A stretch of DNA of 35,408 nt, taken from Acidobacteriota bacterium. Lineage in GTDB: Bacteria; Acidobacteriota; UBA6911. Below, one piece after another: positions 24,470 to 33,686 of the stretch. The notes beneath the pieces are model-generated. The model had not been told where the DNA came from and searched no databases. It saw only the letters and a list, made by a program, of their open reading frames with translations. Where the stretch lies: NCBI GenBank assembly GCA_016934295.1, contig JAFGTD010000248.1:1-35408 (forward strand), read 5' to 3'. The translations under genes and the position numbers were made by a program. Within the stretch, counting starts at the first letter, position 1; each line of letters starts with the position of its first letter.

Positions 24470-25378
24470 TCAGCTGCGACGGGCGCGGTAAAATGCACAA
24501 ATCATGACAAGGCCGCTCAATAGGGTAAGCCACGTTGCCGGTTCCGGGATCGGTGTGAAAAGGATGTCGTGGTTCTGGTATCCGTGCCGGGTCCCTGAAG
24601 TGAAACCCACATAGGCGGAGCCGTTGTTCAGGTCCAGCAGCCCGTCCAAATCGAGCGGAGTTGTGAAAAGCAGTGAAGAGTTCAAATATACGCTCAGCCC
24701 GCCCAGGGGATCGTAATCGATCTGCGCCTGCTGGATGAGGCCGTCGTTCAACGGCCTGCCTACGGCCTGATAATACAGTGCGGGATCTTCGGTGTAGTCC
24801 TTGGGCTCGATGCCATGCTCTTCCTTAATAGCCTCATAGGTATGGTGGGGCATGTTGAAGCTTGTCCCGCGCGTATTGACCGCAATGTGGTTTCCGTCCT
24901 GATCCCCGTAAGGAATGTTCTGCCATGTGTCGAATTCCACGGCCAGACTGTTGGAAATATACATGTAACCCATGCCGCCCGCGCCAATCCCGAGTGCCTG
25001 GTTCCCGGTAGCGGCTTCCCATCCGCCGTTCTGAATCACAAATGCGAATCCGTCGGCGCCAAGAACGCCTCCCGCGGGATCCTCTATGCCTGTTCCATCG
25101 GACATGCGAAACCAGAAAGTGGTTGAAAACCCTGAAGCGACCGATACCGGGTCGCTGGTCCAGACGGCCCCGGCAGGCGAGAGGCTGTCTATAACAGGAT
25201 TCCAAAGAGGATCCGTAGTGTCCGTCAATCGGATTCCATAGGGTATTGTAGTGGCCGTGCCCGTATAGGAGAGTGGAAGCGTCTGGAAATCGATTGCAGT
25301 TGCCCAGGCAGCCGTAGTCCAAAGGAGCCAGATACCTGCGGGAATCAGAAATATTTTAAGATGTTTTATCCTAGCCAT
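24470..25378 (-). CDS. PEP-CTERM-anchored protein with L-type lectin-like domain
   Basis: A 302-residue exported protein. It begins with a signal peptide (MARIKHLKIFLIPAGIWLLWTTAAWATA), followed by a beta-rich domain resembling bacterial legume-lectin-like folds (FWFRMSDGTG...GADGFAFVIQNGG...ALGIGAGGMGY...SLAVEFDTWQN...DGNHIAVNTRG). It ends with the PEP-CTERM sorting signal PEPATWLTLLSGLVMICAF and the basic tail YRARRS. Exosortase is expected to process it for release or attachment at the outer surface; none is visible here. The ATG at 25378 is preferred because GAGGTGAGG lies just upstream and the signal peptide then starts at residue 1; an ATG at 25441 adds 21 unconserved residues. It probably binds surface polysaccharide, fitting the polysaccharide operon next to it. 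Confidence 0.85.
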   Translation of the reverse strand: MARIKHLKIFLIPAGIWLLWTTAAWATAIDFQTLPLSYTGTATTIPYGIRLTDTTDPLWNPVIDSLSPAGAVWTSDPVSVASGFSTTFWFRMSDGTGIEDPAGGVLGADGFAFVIQNGGWEAATGNQALGIGAGGMGYMYISNSLAVEFDTWQNIPYGDQDGNHIAVNTRGTSFNMPHHTYEAIKEEHGIEPKDYTEDPALYYQAVGRPLNDGLIQQAQIDYDPLGGLSVYLNSSLLFTTPLDLDGLLDLNNGSAYVGFTSGTRHGYQNHDILFTPIPEPATWLTLLSGLVMICAFYRARRS

Positions 25379-25739
25379 CGCCTCACCTCGCGGCCAAATA
25401 GTGGTCCACCTGATAAAAACTGATCTAAAGGAACGCGCCACGATGAATTATCCATGATTGCCTTCTCATGCAGCGCACACCTGCATTACGGCTATACTTG
25501 GCTACTCACGCGAGGGGATCGGCGTACAACTTCGGGCTGAAGGAGCAGTGGATCAACAGTCATAAAACCTGTGCTCTCCCTTTGCCCTTGCAGAACAAGC
25601 TGCGTGTCCAAACGAAGATATAATAGCACTTAGCGGCAGAAAAAGCAAACCTATTCAAGGTTCCGTCGATGGCATTTCTGCGTTCCTCATGCCGTAAAGG
25701 GATCACAGCGGCTGGTTCAGGCCTGGAAAAGGTCCGCGT
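25379..25739. other. 361-base spacer without a recognisable gene
   Basis: No open frame with family resemblance, no RNA gene and no strong hairpin is visible on either strand. It separates the PEP-CTERM gene from the end of the polysaccharide operon on the same strand and should hold the promoter of the PEP-CTERM gene, but I cannot assign the elements. Confidence 0.4.
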
Positions 25740-26714
25740 CTATTGTTGATCGGGGGATTGCTTGTCCGATCTTTCGGATTTACCTTCGTCCGGATCATCC
25801 AGAAGAACAAACGGGGGGAGTCGGCTGCTTTGCTCATGGATCCTCCCAAGGTACTCTCCCAGAATCCCGATCGAAATCAACTGAATGGCGCCGAGGAATA
25901 CAATGACAAAAATCAGCGTCGGGTAGCCGGGAACTGAATATCCGGACAGGTACGCGATCAAGGTTGCCACTGTATAAATCAGGCAAAGCGCAATCGCACA
26001 TGCTCCGAGGAGGAAGGCAAGCCGGAGAGGGCGTATCGAAAGGGCCGTGATGGCATCCAGAGAAAGCTCGACCCGCTTCAAAAAGTTGAGCGGAGCCCGG
26101 CCGGCGTGTCGTGGACCGGCATCGTACGCCAGAGTCCGGCTGGGCAAACCCAGCCAGGCGGGCATGCCTCGGTAAAAGGGTCTGGAAACGGCGAACCGTA
26201 GCATTAAATCAGCCGCGCGTCGATCTATCAGCCGGAAATCACCCACTCCGGCGGGTAGCGGGATGTCCGTCAGCTTCCGAAGCGTTGTGTGAAAGAGCCG
26301 GGAAGAGGTGCGCTGGAACCATGAGGCATCGGCATTCTGGAGCCGCTCCATTTGAACCAGACTGGCGCCACCACGCCAGGCTTCGAGCATTTGCGGCAGA
26401 AGCGCGGGCGGGTGCTGCAGATCGCAGTCCATGGTAATGATGGCCGCGCCCCGGGCGGACTGGATGCCTGCCAGGAATGCAGCCTGGTTGCCGAAGTTCC
26501 GGCTCAACCTTATAAGACGCACACAGGGATCCTGATTCCGCAGGTCAAGAACGCGCCCCGCAGTATCATCCCTGGACCCGTCGTCCACAAAGATAATCTC
26601 GATCGGATTGGGTTCCGCGGACATGTGTTGCCGGATTTCCTGGTACAGCCGGGAAACATTTTTGCTCTCGTTGTATGCGGCTACAACAATACTGACCCGT
26701 TTATCTGCGCTCAT
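25740..26714 (-). CDS. Family 2 glycosyltransferase, polyprenyl-phosphate type, membrane-anchored
   Basis: A 324-residue enzyme of the DPM1/ArnC/GtrB type that would load a sugar from a nucleotide donor onto polyprenyl phosphate at the cytoplasmic face of the inner membrane. It opens VSIVVAAYNESKNV, has EIIFVDDGSRDDT, the donor-metal motif MDCDLQHPP, and a GVGDFRLIDRRAADLM block. Two membrane helices follow at about residues 228-253 and 263-287 (LAFLLGACAIALCLIYTVATLIAYL and YPTLIFVIVFLGAIQLISIGI), with the tail GEYLGRIHEQSS. It overlaps the upstream methyltransferase gene by 14 bases. It is the last gene of the operon. The sugar is not predictable. Confidence 0.88.
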   Translation of the reverse strand: MSADKRVSIVVAAYNESKNVSRLYQEIRQHMSAEPNPIEIIFVDDGSRDDTAGRVLDLRNQDPCVRLIRLSRNFGNQAAFLAGIQSARGAAIITMDCDLQHPPALLPQMLEAWRGGASLVQMERLQNADASWFQRTSSRLFHTTLRKLTDIPLPAGVGDFRLIDRRAADLMLRFAVSRPFYRGMPAWLGLPSRTLAYDAGPRHAGRAPLNFLKRVELSLDAITALSIRPLRLAFLLGACAIALCLIYTVATLIAYLSGYSVPGYPTLIFVIVFLGAIQLISIGILGEYLGRIHEQSSRLPPFVLLDDPDEGKSERSDKQSPDQQ

Positions 26715-27459
26715 TGGCTATCCCGTGAAGGTAGGTGTCACAAACCTCCTTGCGAGGTCCGGATGCTTCCAGGTAAGTGTACAGGCTGAGATTGTGAAAA
26801 GACAACGGGAAACGGCGGACCTTGACCGACTCGAAAATATGCCGGATCACTCGACATATCTCCCCTGCCGAGTTCACGTGTTCGTAGCGCATCAGCGATC
26901 CGTAGCTCAAGCCGGTGCGCAGCCGGAACAGGACTCCGGTGGTGCAGCGCCAGGCGAGGCTCCAAAGAAAACCGCCCTCGCTGGGAATCCCGGCCTGGAA
27001 GATTCCGTTTGGAGCCAACAGCTTAGCGCTCCGCGCCACAACGGCGGGCAGATCGGTGAGATGTTCCAGCACGGCAACGGAAAGGATCCGGTGGTAACGA
27101 TTTTCCTCCGGCACATCGCCGATGTCGCCATAGAGAGCGGCCACACGGGACAGCCTGCTGCTGCCGGCGTATAATTCCCCGAAGGGTTCGACGACTTCAT
27201 ATCGCCGGCAGTCCTTTTCATGGTCGATATGGTTGAGGGTGCCGGCTCCGATCTCCAGAATCGTCTCATCCCCGGGACGCCTTGCTTCGGCGATTTGCCT
27301 GTGCATCCACATCTCCAGCCGGAGGGCCGCGGCCTGGGCGGGATCCTTTCCCCGGCGGTTTGCCTGGTGGTGCCGGACATAGATTGCCTGGTGGGCGGGC
27401 GAAAGCGGCGGCCTCGTTTTTGGATAGGACTGCAGCAGGTTTTCGATCTTTTCACTCAT
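26701..27459 (-). CDS. Class I SAM-dependent methyltransferase
   Basis: A 252-residue protein with the SAM-binding motif ILEIGAGTLNH near residue 67, an acidic VVEPFGELY in the motif-II position, and HRILSVAVLEHLTDLPAVV and LLAPNGIFQAGIP as motifs III-IV of Methyltransf_11/25-like enzymes. It probably methylates a sugar or lipid-linked intermediate made by the neighbouring glycosyltransferases; this is inference from its position. Start ATG at 27459 lies 3 bases after the stop of the upstream membrane protein, and its 3' end overlaps the next gene, so translation is coupled. Confidence 0.8.
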   Translation of the reverse strand: MSEKIENLLQSYPKTRPPLSPAHQAIYVRHHQANRRGKDPAQAAALRLEMWMHRQIAEARRPGDETILEIGAGTLNHIDHEKDCRRYEVVEPFGELYAGSSRLSRVAALYGDIGDVPEENRYHRILSVAVLEHLTDLPAVVARSAKLLAPNGIFQAGIPSEGGFLWSLAWRCTTGVLFRLRTGLSYGSLMRYEHVNSAGEICRVIRHIFESVKVRRFPLSFHNLSLYTYLEASGPRKEVCDTYLHGIANERR

Positions 27460-27462
27460 GGT

Positions 27463-29478
27463 TCAAGGAGACTGGATACGGTAGAGCAGCAACGCATCCG
27501 CCGGATTCGCGGCGGCCCCGGAGGCCACCAGTTCGAGATTCAATGCGCCCGTGTATTCGGCTTTTTGATCCTCACGGATGAGGACGTAGTCCGCCTGGAA
27601 CGACCGGAGTTCCTGCGGTTGAATTGCCCGGAAACGGGTTATTACTTTATGGCGATAGTCCCGGCCCATGCAGCCGTAGGTGAGGTGTCCCTCAGCAGCG
27701 TTGAAGATCCGGGACGGCGGAAGCGCATCTATGGCTGCCGGCAGTTCGAATCTCGCTGCGCCTTCGCGTTGCGGGATGGCAAGCCTGTAAAGAAGCGATC
27801 CGGACAGGGATTTCTCCAACGGGACGCACATTACCAGAAATGCAATCAGGAAGAGCACACGGAAAGTCTTGGGTTTGAGTCTTTGCCACATCTCGGCTGC
27901 AACAAAAAAGGATAACAGAATGGCAAAGGCGCCGTGCCGCGTGTACACGCTTGGGCGGGAAACGAAGTATGCCAGGCAGAACAGGATGCATAAATAAACA
28001 AGCATCCGTTCGAAACGGAATTTTTCTTCGTCATTATTGCGTTTGCTGAAATGCGCGATGGGCCACCAGACGAGTCCCGGCAGCACGATAGCGGCGAAAA
28101 CCGCTCCGATTCCGGTATCATAGATATAAGTATAGCCCGTTTCAGTCCAGGGATAGAGGGCGATCATCCAGGGTTTCTCGCTCATGATGCCGATGACGGG
28201 GGAAATAGCATCCAGCGGCATGCCCGGCAGCCCGAACATGCTTACCGGAAAGAAAGGGTTTTGATGAACCAGGGCGTTGCGCAGATACCAGAAGCCGCTT
28301 CCGGCAAATGCGCAGGAACCGGTGATGAGCAGGGACCGAAAGATCCAGCGCCAATTGATGCCAAATCTGCCTTTTTCACTTTGACTGCGGTCGTTGCGGA
28401 GCATGACGAGGAGGAGGCCTCCTGCCAGGAAGAGACAGGCAGGCAGAAGGGAAAGCCTGGTGCCCGCGGCCAATCCAAACGCCAGGCCGAAAAGGCCGAA
28501 ATAAACCGGGTCCGCGCAGCGGGTGCGATGCAGTTCGAGCAGCAGGATCAGTGCGACCAGGGTTGGAACAATTCCAATCAGATCCGGATTGGGGATGATG
28601 GACAAATGAGTCAGGACAGGGAACGTAATCGCCGCGCAGGATGCAGCAATAGCCGCCTGCCGACTAATATTCAGCGAGAGGCAAAGCCGGTAGAGCAGGA
28701 GAGGAATCAGGATCATTGCAATCCAATCCGGCAGGGCCGCGAGCCGGTCGTTCCCCGGAAGAAGAAACCAGCGCAATATCAATTCCGCGTTGGACGGATA
28801 CGTAAAGGGAGCATTCATTTCAAGAGGGATGCTGTTGCTTATTGCATAACCGGCGGCAAGCGGCAAGTGATAGGCGCCCGCGTCATAACCGGGATGGTTG
28901 CCGATTCCCAAAAGAAGCGCGGTGATCGCAATCAGGGACACCGGTACGAGGAAGACAAGCCCCCACCAGCCTGCTCTTCCGCGCCCCGCATGTTTTTCTG
29001 TTTTTTTGCCGCCTGGTTTCCTGATCAGAACGTAGAGAAATAGGCCCAAGGCCGTCAAGCTGAGAAGGATCATGTGGTGGCCGTAGGTTACCTGCCCTCG
29101 TCCGTCGGGCCAGAAGAGCATCGCCAGCAGGGACTGGGGCACGATCAGGCAAGTGGGCATGAACAGGGCAAAGGCAACCGTCAGGTTCAAACGGCCTTTG
29201 AGACAGCGCCAGGCCAGCAACGTTATGAACAGAGACAATAAAAGCAGGCCGGCAAGCATTCCCATGTGGCTGGGATCCCACGGGACTCCCCGGGTCATTT
29301 GACTGCCGATCTGCCGCCACAGGGGATCGGGTCGCAGGGAAAGTCCCTGGTATAGCGCCTGAAAGTAATCCAATGAGGACAACCAATAGCGCAGTCCCGC
29401 ACTGAAGAGAAGATAGCCCGCCAGGGATAAGGCGCAGATTATGACCAGGATCCAGCTGCCTGAGATACGTCTATTCAT
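27463..29478 (-). CDS. Large polytopic membrane protein, probable GT-C type glycosyltransferase
   Basis: A 671-residue integral membrane protein with roughly a dozen hydrophobic helices and a C-terminal, probably periplasmic, soluble tail (from about residue 560: RFELPAAIDALPPSRIFNAAEGHLTYG...). Its pattern (a large first extracellular loop after TM1 rich in aromatic residues, repeated helices, a soluble tail) is that of GT-C enzymes that use polyprenyl-phosphate sugars. No family motif is certain to me, so the call rests on architecture and on the polyprenyl-phosphate GT2 two genes downstream. It starts at ATG 29478, 2 bases after the stop of the beta-barrel gene. Confidence 0.6.
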   Translation of the reverse strand: MNRRISGSWILVIICALSLAGYLLFSAGLRYWLSSLDYFQALYQGLSLRPDPLWRQIGSQMTRGVPWDPSHMGMLAGLLLLSLFITLLAWRCLKGRLNLTVAFALFMPTCLIVPQSLLAMLFWPDGRGQVTYGHHMILLSLTALGLFLYVLIRKPGGKKTEKHAGRGRAGWWGLVFLVPVSLIAITALLLGIGNHPGYDAGAYHLPLAAGYAISNSIPLEMNAPFTYPSNAELILRWFLLPGNDRLAALPDWIAMILIPLLLYRLCLSLNISRQAAIAASCAAITFPVLTHLSIIPNPDLIGIVPTLVALILLLELHRTRCADPVYFGLFGLAFGLAAGTRLSLLPACLFLAGGLLLVMLRNDRSQSEKGRFGINWRWIFRSLLITGSCAFAGSGFWYLRNALVHQNPFFPVSMFGLPGMPLDAISPVIGIMSEKPWMIALYPWTETGYTYIYDTGIGAVFAAIVLPGLVWWPIAHFSKRNNDEEKFRFERMLVYLCILFCLAYFVSRPSVYTRHGAFAILLSFFVAAEMWQRLKPKTFRVLFLIAFLVMCVPLEKSLSGSLLYRLAIPQREGAARFELPAAIDALPPSRIFNAAEGHLTYGCMGRDYRHKVITRFRAIQPQELRSFQADYVLIREDQKAEYTGALNLELVASGAAANPADALLLYRIQSP

Positions 29479-29480
29479 AA

Positions 29481-30410
29481 TCAGAATTCGTAAAAAGCGC
29501 CGAGTCGAAGCGAGTGCCTGTGTGCGGCGCTGTCAAGGATGTGCGAATAATCGTATCGGATATTAATGCCGGCATTCGGGGCAATCCATTTCGCCAGGTT
29601 TGTAAACGCGCCCATTGACTGGTACTGGACAAGGAAGGGTTCCCCCGTGACCAGCATATAGGCAGCGCCGCCGCCCGACATTCCGCCGGCAATGTAGTAG
29701 CGGCCCTGTGTCCCGTAGGTTGCGGAAAACTGCCCGGATACCGAACGCTGGCTTCCGGGCCGAGCAAAGTTAAGGTTGAGACTTCCGGAAAAGATAAACT
29801 TGCGCCAATAATAAAGGTTTCCCAATGCGATGATGCGACCGCCGCCGCTGTCCCGGTATGCAGGCAGCTCCGTCCACCCTACCGAAAGGGCCATACCCCT
29901 TACCTTGGGTACAGCGACAAATCCCGCCAGATCGTACCGCCTGTGCGGAGAGAATTGAATCTCCGTTTCCTGGGAGGCGCTGACTCCGCCGATCATGTAG
30001 AAATATCTGTTTACTGTGAAGTAAGAGCCAAAACCGTATGCAAGCTGCGAGCCGTCTGAATTTTGAATTCTTGCGACGCTGACAAAGGGCGCAATCTTAT
30101 TAATGCCGGTGTAGGTTAACCGGAAATCTCCGCCTCTCCAGTTTTGCGACCCGGCGCCCGGGGTAAAAGCACTGTAGAACAGCGAACCTTCGATATGAAA
30201 ATCGGTTTTCTTCGGCGGTTCTGCCGCCCGGTTTGCCTGCGGCGTTGGAGTTGGAGTCGCATCCGCAACGCCGGTGCCGCTTTGAGTCGAGGCGCCTGCG
30301 ACTTGCGCCCGCACTGCGGGCGCAACCAATCCCACGAAAAGCAGAAGAGAACCGCAGAGTCTGATCAAAGTTACTCTTGAACGAAATGAAAATTTTAGAC
30401 TACGCGACAT
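29481..30410 (-). CDS. YaiO-like outer-membrane beta-barrel protein
   Basis: A 309-residue exported protein. The N-terminus (MSRSLKFSFRSRVTLIRLCGSLLLFVGLVAPAVRAQ) is a signal peptide with cleavage probably after VRA; a Thr/Pro-rich linker (TPTPTPQ) follows. The rest is alternating beta-strands ending in RHSLRLGAFYEF, with the C-terminal Phe typical of outer-membrane barrels. The barrel resembles the YaiO family, which in E. coli sits next to a family 2 glycosyltransferase. It may form or gate the exit of a secreted polysaccharide; the role is inference. The start is uncertain: ATG 30434 (MKYAGSEDMSRS) lies 7 bases from the upstream stop, but 30410 gives a cleaner signal peptide. Confidence 0.7.
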   Translation of the reverse strand: MSRSLKFSFRSRVTLIRLCGSLLLFVGLVAPAVRAQVAGASTQSGTGVADATPTPTPQANRAAEPPKKTDFHIEGSLFYSAFTPGAGSQNWRGGDFRLTYTGINKIAPFVSVARIQNSDGSQLAYGFGSYFTVNRYFYMIGGVSASQETEIQFSPHRRYDLAGFVAVPKVRGMALSVGWTELPAYRDSGGGRIIALGNLYYWRKFIFSGSLNLNFARPGSQRSVSGQFSATYGTQGRYYIAGGMSGGGAAYMLVTGEPFLVQYQSMGAFTNLAKWIAPNAGINIRYDYSHILDSAAHRHSLRLGAFYEF

Positions 30411-30441
30411 ATCTTCAGAACCGGCATATTTCATAGGAGTT

Positions 30442-31485
30442 CTATCCGCAGCTTTCCTGTTCAATTGTTTTCCCTTCGCCTTCTGTGGCCAGGAATCCAT
30501 AAATAGTCACATCCGGTTCCAGAAAAACAGCTTTTTTACCGACAACCGTTTTTATTTTATTGGAACAGCTGATCGCCGATTGCCCGGCGATGCGCACCGT
30601 CATCTGCGAGAAAACGTGTCCGTATACTGCAGCATTTCTTCCGATGATGATGTCTCCGTCTGAAAATATATTGCCTTCCACGACGACGTCCTCTTTGATA
30701 GTTAATGTGCCGTGCGATTTAATGCTGCCTTTCAACCGGGCGCCGGCGCCGACCTCGACATCGTTGAGAAATACAACGTTTTCATTTACGACGGCCCCGG
30801 GAGGAATGGCCCGGTCCTTCAGTGGCTTGAAGGTCAATCCATTCGACAGCAGCTTTTGGGGAAGCGATGGCGCGGGCGCGGTATGCGCGGCAACGGTTTT
30901 TTCACGGCCTGTAACAATAGGCATCCCGAAAAGCCGGTGGAAAAGACAATTCTTTCCCAGAAATATTTTATCGCCGGAGGACACGCTCATTCCCAACCTG
31001 CAATTCCTGCCGGTGCGGATGGTTCCCTCGGCGTCAAGCCAGCGGCGGCATTTTGTGCCTTCGGCAAGAGTGATGTCACCGTCTCCGGCAATCGCTTGAA
31101 TGACGTTATAACATCCGATCGCCACATTCCCGGTGACATACAGTTCTTTGTTAAAAAAAACGTGGCCGTCAGAAGTCAAATCTCCTCTCGTATACACCAA
31201 ATGATCGATTGCCAGATTTTCTCCAAAATGGACGGAGCGCGTTATTTCCACCTTCTCCTCTTTGGAGAGTGTAAGAGTGCGAATTCCGGGGCTCGACTCT
31301 GAATCGGCGTTTGCGTCCTTCAGAATCCTCCTGAACGAATTTCCGAAATAGCGCGGATTGCGTATATACTCCATCGGAATGAACAGGGGTTCCGCGTCCC
31401 GTTTCCGGATCCATTCGACGATTCCGGGCAGAAAAGGAAGCGCAAACAATGCGATTAAAAACAAGGCTGTCAGTACTATGAGCAT
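30442..31485 (-). CDS. Membrane-anchored polymer-forming (bactofilin-like) protein
   Basis: A 347-residue protein with one N-terminal membrane helix (MLIVLTALFLIALFALPFLPGIVEW). Then come two right-handed beta-helix-like repeat blocks (around residues 75-175 and 230-330), with recurring G-x-(V/I)-x-(I/V)-x spacing such as GDLTSDGHVFFNKELYVTG and GSIKSHGTLTIKEDVVVEG. Bactofilins are soluble polymers of this repeat; here the repeat is tethered to the membrane. In this operon it may be a scaffold placing the polysaccharide synthase. Start ATG at 31485, 3 bases after the synthase stop. Confidence 0.72.
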   Translation of the reverse strand: MLIVLTALFLIALFALPFLPGIVEWIRKRDAEPLFIPMEYIRNPRYFGNSFRRILKDANADSESSPGIRTLTLSKEEKVEITRSVHFGENLAIDHLVYTRGDLTSDGHVFFNKELYVTGNVAIGCYNVIQAIAGDGDITLAEGTKCRRWLDAEGTIRTGRNCRLGMSVSSGDKIFLGKNCLFHRLFGMPIVTGREKTVAAHTAPAPSLPQKLLSNGLTFKPLKDRAIPPGAVVNENVVFLNDVEVGAGARLKGSIKSHGTLTIKEDVVVEGNIFSDGDIIIGRNAAVYGHVFSQMTVRIAGQSAISCSNKIKTVVGKKAVFLEPDVTIYGFLATEGEGKTIEQESCG

Positions 31486-31488
31486 GAC

Positions 31489-32934
31489 TTATTCCAGCCG
31501 GGTCTTATTTCCGGTTCCATTAGGATCCGAACTCCTGTTGGAAACATGGTTTCCCCTTGAATTGGACATCCCATTGGAGCGACGCAGATCTTTGATGTGC
31601 TGCGGGGCTTCGCTGTTCTCGTTTCGAAACCGTTTTGTCTTGCTCCATTTGGTATGGCGGCCGGTGAAAGTATCCACGATCGCCTCGAAAAACCCGATCG
31701 TAATATAGAAAGTGTTGAAAAAATAGTTGAACAGCAGCATCGGGAGAAGCAAAATCCTATTCGTTGCCCCGTCCAAAAGCGATGCGATGCCTATCTGGTA
31801 AAAGGGGGCGAAATTTCCGAATGTATTGTAGGCTCCTACGAAGAGAAACGGGAGCAGGCCTGCCACAATCTGCATTTCTCCAAGGAAAAAAAGCGCCAGA
31901 GAATCGCATATGGCGAGAACCATAATCAAGGGGATAGAATAGATAAAAAGGAGCAGCACCCCGTCCAGCTTTTCGTATCTCGTCAGATGCGAGGATTCCA
32001 ATAAAGGACCGAGATACCGAAACAAAACCTGATTGTGTCCGCGCGACCAGCGGCGAATCTGACGCGCTCGAGTACTCCAGGTCTCCGGCGCTTCCTCATA
32101 GCATTCGGCGCGGTTGGCATAGATGACTTTCCAGCCGCAGAGCAATAAACGAAACGTCAGATCGGTGTCCTCGGCAAGCAGCTTTGTATCGAAACATCCG
32201 ATGGCTTCAACCACTTCTCTGCGGAATCCACCCACGGTGCCGCCGTATTGCGGTATCAGCTGCAGATTATACCTTGCCTGTTGATCGACCTGATACCCGC
32301 CGGTTCTTTCCAAATCGAGCAGCCGGGTCAGCATGTTTGTTTTGGTGTTAACCGGCACGACCCGTCCCATTACCGCCCCGACTTCAGGATCGTTGAACGA
32401 TACGGCGATGTCTTTCAAAATGCCCTTGGGTGGGAGGTAGTCCGCGTCGAAGACGATGATGATTTCGCCCGTCGCCCGCTTCAAACCATCATTCAGTGCG
32501 GCCGGTTTGCCGCGCTCGCCCGAGTACCGGTGCACGGGTTTAATAAAAGGATACTTCGTTGCGTAATCGTCCAGAATGCGGCGGGTCTTATCCGACGAAT
32601 AGTCGTTAATGGGTATGATCTCCATTTTATCGTGAGGGTAGTCGGCCGCAATCAGCAGATCGAGGATTTTCTGCGGCGGTTCCTCGACATTATGATAGGG
32701 GAATGTATTCGACACCAATAAATCCAATATCTGTCCCGCAACCTTTTCCTCGTTATGCATGGGAATGAGTATGGATATCTTTTTAAATTCCGAATCGATA
32801 ATATCCTGATAATACACGCGCTGCTCGGAATACAGCCGGTGCATGGTAAAAAAATAATGGCGTATGGTATAGATCAGCAGCACGCAGATCGTGAAAATAA
32901 GATAGATTTTTAGAATCAGTATGACCATTTCCAT
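31489..32934 (-). CDS. Processive family 2 glycosyltransferase (cellulose/hyaluronan synthase type)
   Basis: A 481-residue polysaccharide synthase. An N-terminal membrane helix (residues about 3-25) is followed by the GT2 domain with SILIPMHNEE, IPINDYSSDKT, VFDADYLPP (D-x-D), the LAEDTDLTFRL acid catalyst region, and the processivity motif QIRRW. Three or more C-terminal membrane helices form the translocation channel. It joins sugars from a nucleotide donor and exports the chain through the inner membrane. Polymer identity is unknown; no PilZ domain is present, so direct c-di-GMP control is not indicated. The C-terminus is a hydrophilic Ser/Arg/Asn-rich tail (SNRSSDPNGTGN). It overlaps the preceding gene by 19 bases. 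Confidence 0.9.
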   Translation of the reverse strand: MEMVILILKIYLIFTICVLLIYTIRHYFFTMHRLYSEQRVYYQDIIDSEFKKISILIPMHNEEKVAGQILDLLVSNTFPYHNVEEPPQKILDLLIAADYPHDKMEIIPINDYSSDKTRRILDDYATKYPFIKPVHRYSGERGKPAALNDGLKRATGEIIIVFDADYLPPKGILKDIAVSFNDPEVGAVMGRVVPVNTKTNMLTRLLDLERTGGYQVDQQARYNLQLIPQYGGTVGGFRREVVEAIGCFDTKLLAEDTDLTFRLLLCGWKVIYANRAECYEEAPETWSTRARQIRRWSRGHNQVLFRYLGPLLESSHLTRYEKLDGVLLLFIYSIPLIMVLAICDSLALFFLGEMQIVAGLLPFLFVGAYNTFGNFAPFYQIGIASLLDGATNRILLLPMLLFNYFFNTFYITIGFFEAIVDTFTGRHTKWSKTKRFRNENSEAPQHIKDLRRSNGMSNSRGNHVSNRSSDPNGTGNKTRLE

Positions 32935-33686
32935 GCCTTGATGCTTCCTTGCAGGTTAATCGCCAGCCTGTTGGAGTAGAAAGAGAATATTCCGACAACA
33001 TAAATAAAATCGACAAGCGGCCCAAAGGCAAAGTACAGGAGCGCCATATACAGGACGGATAATTTTGAAACGATAAATAAGAACAGAACGTATCGCAGCG
33101 TGCCGATGACAACGGAATAAAAAAGCGTCATCAGGATCACCGTCATCTTGGGAATGATTGCCGGAGGAAACAGAACGATCGCCATCCCCAGTATAAAGGG
33201 GATAAAAAGCCACATGCTTATCTCGGTTATTACATAAAGTTCCGAGAATCTTGTGGCGCTGTATGGGAAGTACGAATAGAAAAAAAGAAAAAAGAGCGAA
33301 GACACCAGGTTGATGGCCGCGAGATAGAATATATAAATGGCGATGTTTTTGCCTTTTCTCATCCTCGGCAAAAAAAGCACTAATGCCAGCGAGATGGCCA
33401 GATTAATGACGGTTACGGAAAGGGACGGATACGTCCCCGGGATCGCGACAAAAGACACATCTCCAAAAAAGAACGGCCTCTCGATAACTTGAATCCATCC
33501 GGACGGATAGTACCGCGAGAGAACCGCCTGCGTAAAAAGGCTCATCCACCGCGTTATAGTCGGATACGAGAGGAACATAAGCACCGACAGGGGCAATGCT
33601 ATCGCCAGCAATTCACGAACCAGTGTCTTCCTGGAACCCGCAATCTTTCTGTATGCCCGATGATAATAAATAATCGTCTTTAACAT
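32916..33686 (-). CDS. Polytopic inner-membrane protein, first gene of the polysaccharide operon
   Basis: A 256-residue protein with about six hydrophobic segments (for example ELLAIALPLSVLMFLSYP, LSVTVINLAISLALVLFLP, IYIFYLAAINLVSSLFFLFF, MWLFIPFILGMAIVLFP). I recognise no family. Because its stop lies inside the synthase gene and the whole operon follows it, a role as membrane partner of the synthase is likely but inferred. Start ATG at 33686; GGAAACAGCAGTA lies upstream with no strong ribosome site. Confidence 0.72.
   Translation of the reverse strand: MLKTIIYYHRAYRKIAGSRKTLVRELLAIALPLSVLMFLSYPTITRWMSLFTQAVLSRYYPSGWIQVIERPFFFGDVSFVAIPGTYPSLSVTVINLAISLALVLFLPRMRKGKNIAIYIFYLAAINLVSSLFFLFFYSYFPYSATRFSELYVITEISMWLFIPFILGMAIVLFPPAIIPKMTVILMTLFYSVVIGTLRYVLFLFIVSKLSVLYMALLYFAFGPLVDFIYVVGIFSFYSNRLAINLQGSIKAWKWSY

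Noticed and set aside
28051-29043. Forward-strand frame of 330 codons opposite the GT-C-like gene
   Set aside because: It is a polar Glu/Gln/Arg-rich shadow of a hydrophobic membrane protein; the reverse strand has consistent membrane-helix periodicity and operon spacing.
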